Under the pieces are notes generated by a model. It was given only the letters and a program-made list of their open reading frames with translations. It was not told the origin of the DNA and ran no database searches. From Pseudomonas fluorescens (GTDB taxonomy: Bacteria > Pseudomonadota > Gammaproteobacteria > Pseudomonadales > Pseudomonadaceae), in assembly GCF_040448305.1 (NCBI RefSeq), contig NZ_CP148752.1:4092001-4156000 (forward strand): a stretch of 64,000 nt of DNA. The letters run 5' to 3'. The position numbers were made by a program, and so were the translations under genes. Shown piece by piece: positions 62,752-64,000 of the stretch (position 1 is its first letter; each line of letters starts with the position of its first letter).

Positions 62752-64000
62752 ATGCGCAATGTCTTGAAGTCAATGATCTACGTCGCCTTCGCGGTTCTGG
62801 CGGCAAGCCCGGGATGGCTGTTGGCGGGGGACATGGCCGACGCTCCTGCTCCTGCTATTGCCCCCGCTCCCGCTCCCGCAGCCCCGATCATCAGCATCTC
62901 CGACAGCGAATTGCTGGGGGTGCAAAACCAGCTCAACAGCCTCAAGCAGCAGGTTTCCCAGGCCACCAATCACACCCAGCTGGAAAACTCACAGGACCAG
63001 ATGCAAGTACTGATTCAGGAGATTGAACGCCTGTCCACATCACTGCTGCCTGGACAGGCGCAATTGCAGGCGCAACTGAACGTGCTGGGGCCAGTACCGC
63101 TCGACGAGAACGCACAGGTGACGACTGCCATTACCTCTCAACGAGACACTCTCAGCGAGCAAAAAAACAAGATCGATAGCCAACTCAAAACCCTGGCCGC
63201 GCTTAAAACAAGTGCCGCCGAGTTGATCACCCAGATTGCCAGCATTCGGCGCAGTCTGCTGGAAGCGGAGGTGACCCAGCAGACCAGCAGCATCCTGAAC
63301 CCAGGTTTCTGGTCGCCATTGTTCGATCTTCCGATCGAGGACCGCCAACGTTTCAGCGCCCTCATCGAGCAACTCGAGGCCACGCACCGGGCCGCCTGGC
63401 AACCCGGACAACGCGCGATCACGGCCGCCCTGCTGTTGCTGGCCCTGGTCATATGGACCGTGGGGCGAAACCTCGCCGGCCGGGTCCTGGCGTGGCTGTG
63501 CTTTCATCGAATGCCTGCAGGCCGGCTGCGGCGCAGCTCCCTTGCGCTGGCGTCGGTGATGGCGACGCTGCTGACCGCCGGCATCGCCCTGCAACTGCTG
63601 CATTTTGCCGGGACCCGGCAACTGCCCTACCCCCCCCAACTGGACGACCTGGCGCAATATCTGGAAAAGCTGGCCTATACCTGCGTGCTGATCACCGGGC
63701 TGAGTCGCGCGCTGCTGTCGACCAAACATCCTTCATGGCGCCTGCCCGATATTGCCGATCGGGTGGCGCTGGCGATGGAGCCCTATCCGCGGTTGCTGGC
63801 CAGCCTGCTGCTGGTGCTGGTAACCCTGGTGCAGATGAGCAATGTCACCGGCATGAGCGCCGAAGTGGTGTTGTTCGGTCGGGGCATCGTGGCCTTGGTC
63901 GTGGCACTGGTGATCGGTGCGCTGCTGTTGCGCGTCAACAAGACTCGCCGCGACCTGATAGCGGCCGGGGAAAACCCCGAAGGCGTCACCACCTTCGCCG
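62752..64000 (+). CDS. MscS-family mechanosensitive channel with DUF3772 domain (3' end cut)
   Basis: Open from the ATG at 62752 to the window end, 416 codons. Signal peptide (MRNVLKSMIYVAFAVLAASP), an Ala/Pro linker, then a long periplasmic coiled-coil region of the DUF3772 type (LKQQVSQATNHTQLENSQDQ), then membrane helices starting near residue 220. The channel pore part lies outside the window. It is on the strand of the two-component genes but with its own leader. Confidence 0.85.
   Translation, partial: MRNVLKSMIYVAFAVLAASPGWLLAGDMADAPAPAIAPAPAPAAPIISISDSELLGVQNQLNSLKQQVSQATNHTQLENSQDQMQVLIQEIERLSTSLLPGQAQLQAQLNVLGPVPLDENAQVTTAITSQRDTLSEQKNKIDSQLKTLAALKTSAAELITQIASIRRSLLEAEVTQQTSSILNPGFWSPLFDLPIEDRQRFSALIEQLEATHRAAWQPGQRAITAALLLLALVIWTVGRNLAGRVLAWLCFHRMPAGRLRRSSLALASVMATLLTAGIALQLLHFAGTRQLPYPPQLDDLAQYLEKLAYTCVLITGLSRALLSTKHPSWRLPDIADRVALAMEPYPRLLASLLLVLVTLVQMSNVTGMSAEVVLFGRGIVALVVALVIGALLLRVNKTRRDLIAAGENPEGVTTFA

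Overview
The window is a high-GC gammaproteobacterial chromosome segment that I read as Pseudomonas, most likely the P. fluorescens group. The reasons are about ten copies of the short palindromic repeat typical of that group (core GGAGCGAGC..GCTCGCGAT), the gene content (DUF6124, DUF2790, DUF6502, tctCBA, mqo) and the codon use. No rRNA, tRNA or CRISPR was seen. One insertion-sequence scar (IS66) lies in a small AT-richer islet near 47.4-49.5 kb.

Layout. 1-4.8 kb: Cu(I)/Ag(I) efflux genes cusB (5' end cut off), cusA and cusF. 5-10.6 kb: a little-known surface/secreted group on the minus strand: a Gly-rich protein with an 11-residue-repeat tail, a beta-barrel outer-membrane protein, a DUF5666 repeat protein, a DUF6502 protein with a possible DNA-binding helix-turn-helix, and a membrane protein. 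The Gly-rich gene and the DUF6502 operon share a palindromic operator (three copies), so they look like one regulon. 10.8-11.5 kb: a RibD/DHFR-like reductase.

11.5-43.4 kb: the main feature, a catabolic island of about 25 genes. It encodes alcohol and aldehyde dehydrogenases, two acyl-CoA ligases, an alpha-methylacyl-CoA racemase with all three catalytic residues, six acyl-CoA dehydrogenases (two adjacent pairs in which one partner has lost the catalytic Glu), two enoyl-CoA hydratase/isomerase proteins, a two-gene MaoC hydratase, two SCPx-type thiolases, SDRs, a DUF1302/DUF1329 outer-membrane pair, two MalT-like LuxR regulators, a TetR regulator and a secreted sulfatase. The enzyme set is that of beta-oxidation of a methyl-branched, isoprenoid or sterol-like acyl chain, entered from an alcohol and possibly from a sulfate ester. 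A 17-bp palindrome (CCACCCGNATCGGGTGG) stands in front of every structural operon of the island, the first LuxR gene and the sulfatase gene, with a -10-like hexamer about 22 bp downstream each time. This defines a regulon from the sequence alone. I know of no description of this operator.

43.5-64 kb: mixed chromosomal genes. A glycosyltransferase; a sulfite-dehydrogenase-like molybdoenzyme with a diheme cytochrome; the IS66 islet with small ABM-fold proteins and a WYL regulator; mqo (with an unusual signal peptide); ilvD; a DUF2238 membrane protein; a DUF4440 protein; an AraC regulator divergent from an AhpD-like protein and glutaredoxin; the tripartite tricarboxylate transporter tctCBA; a DUF2790 gene with a CusR-like box followed by a CusRS-type two-component system; and the start of a large MscS-type channel gene cut by the window end.
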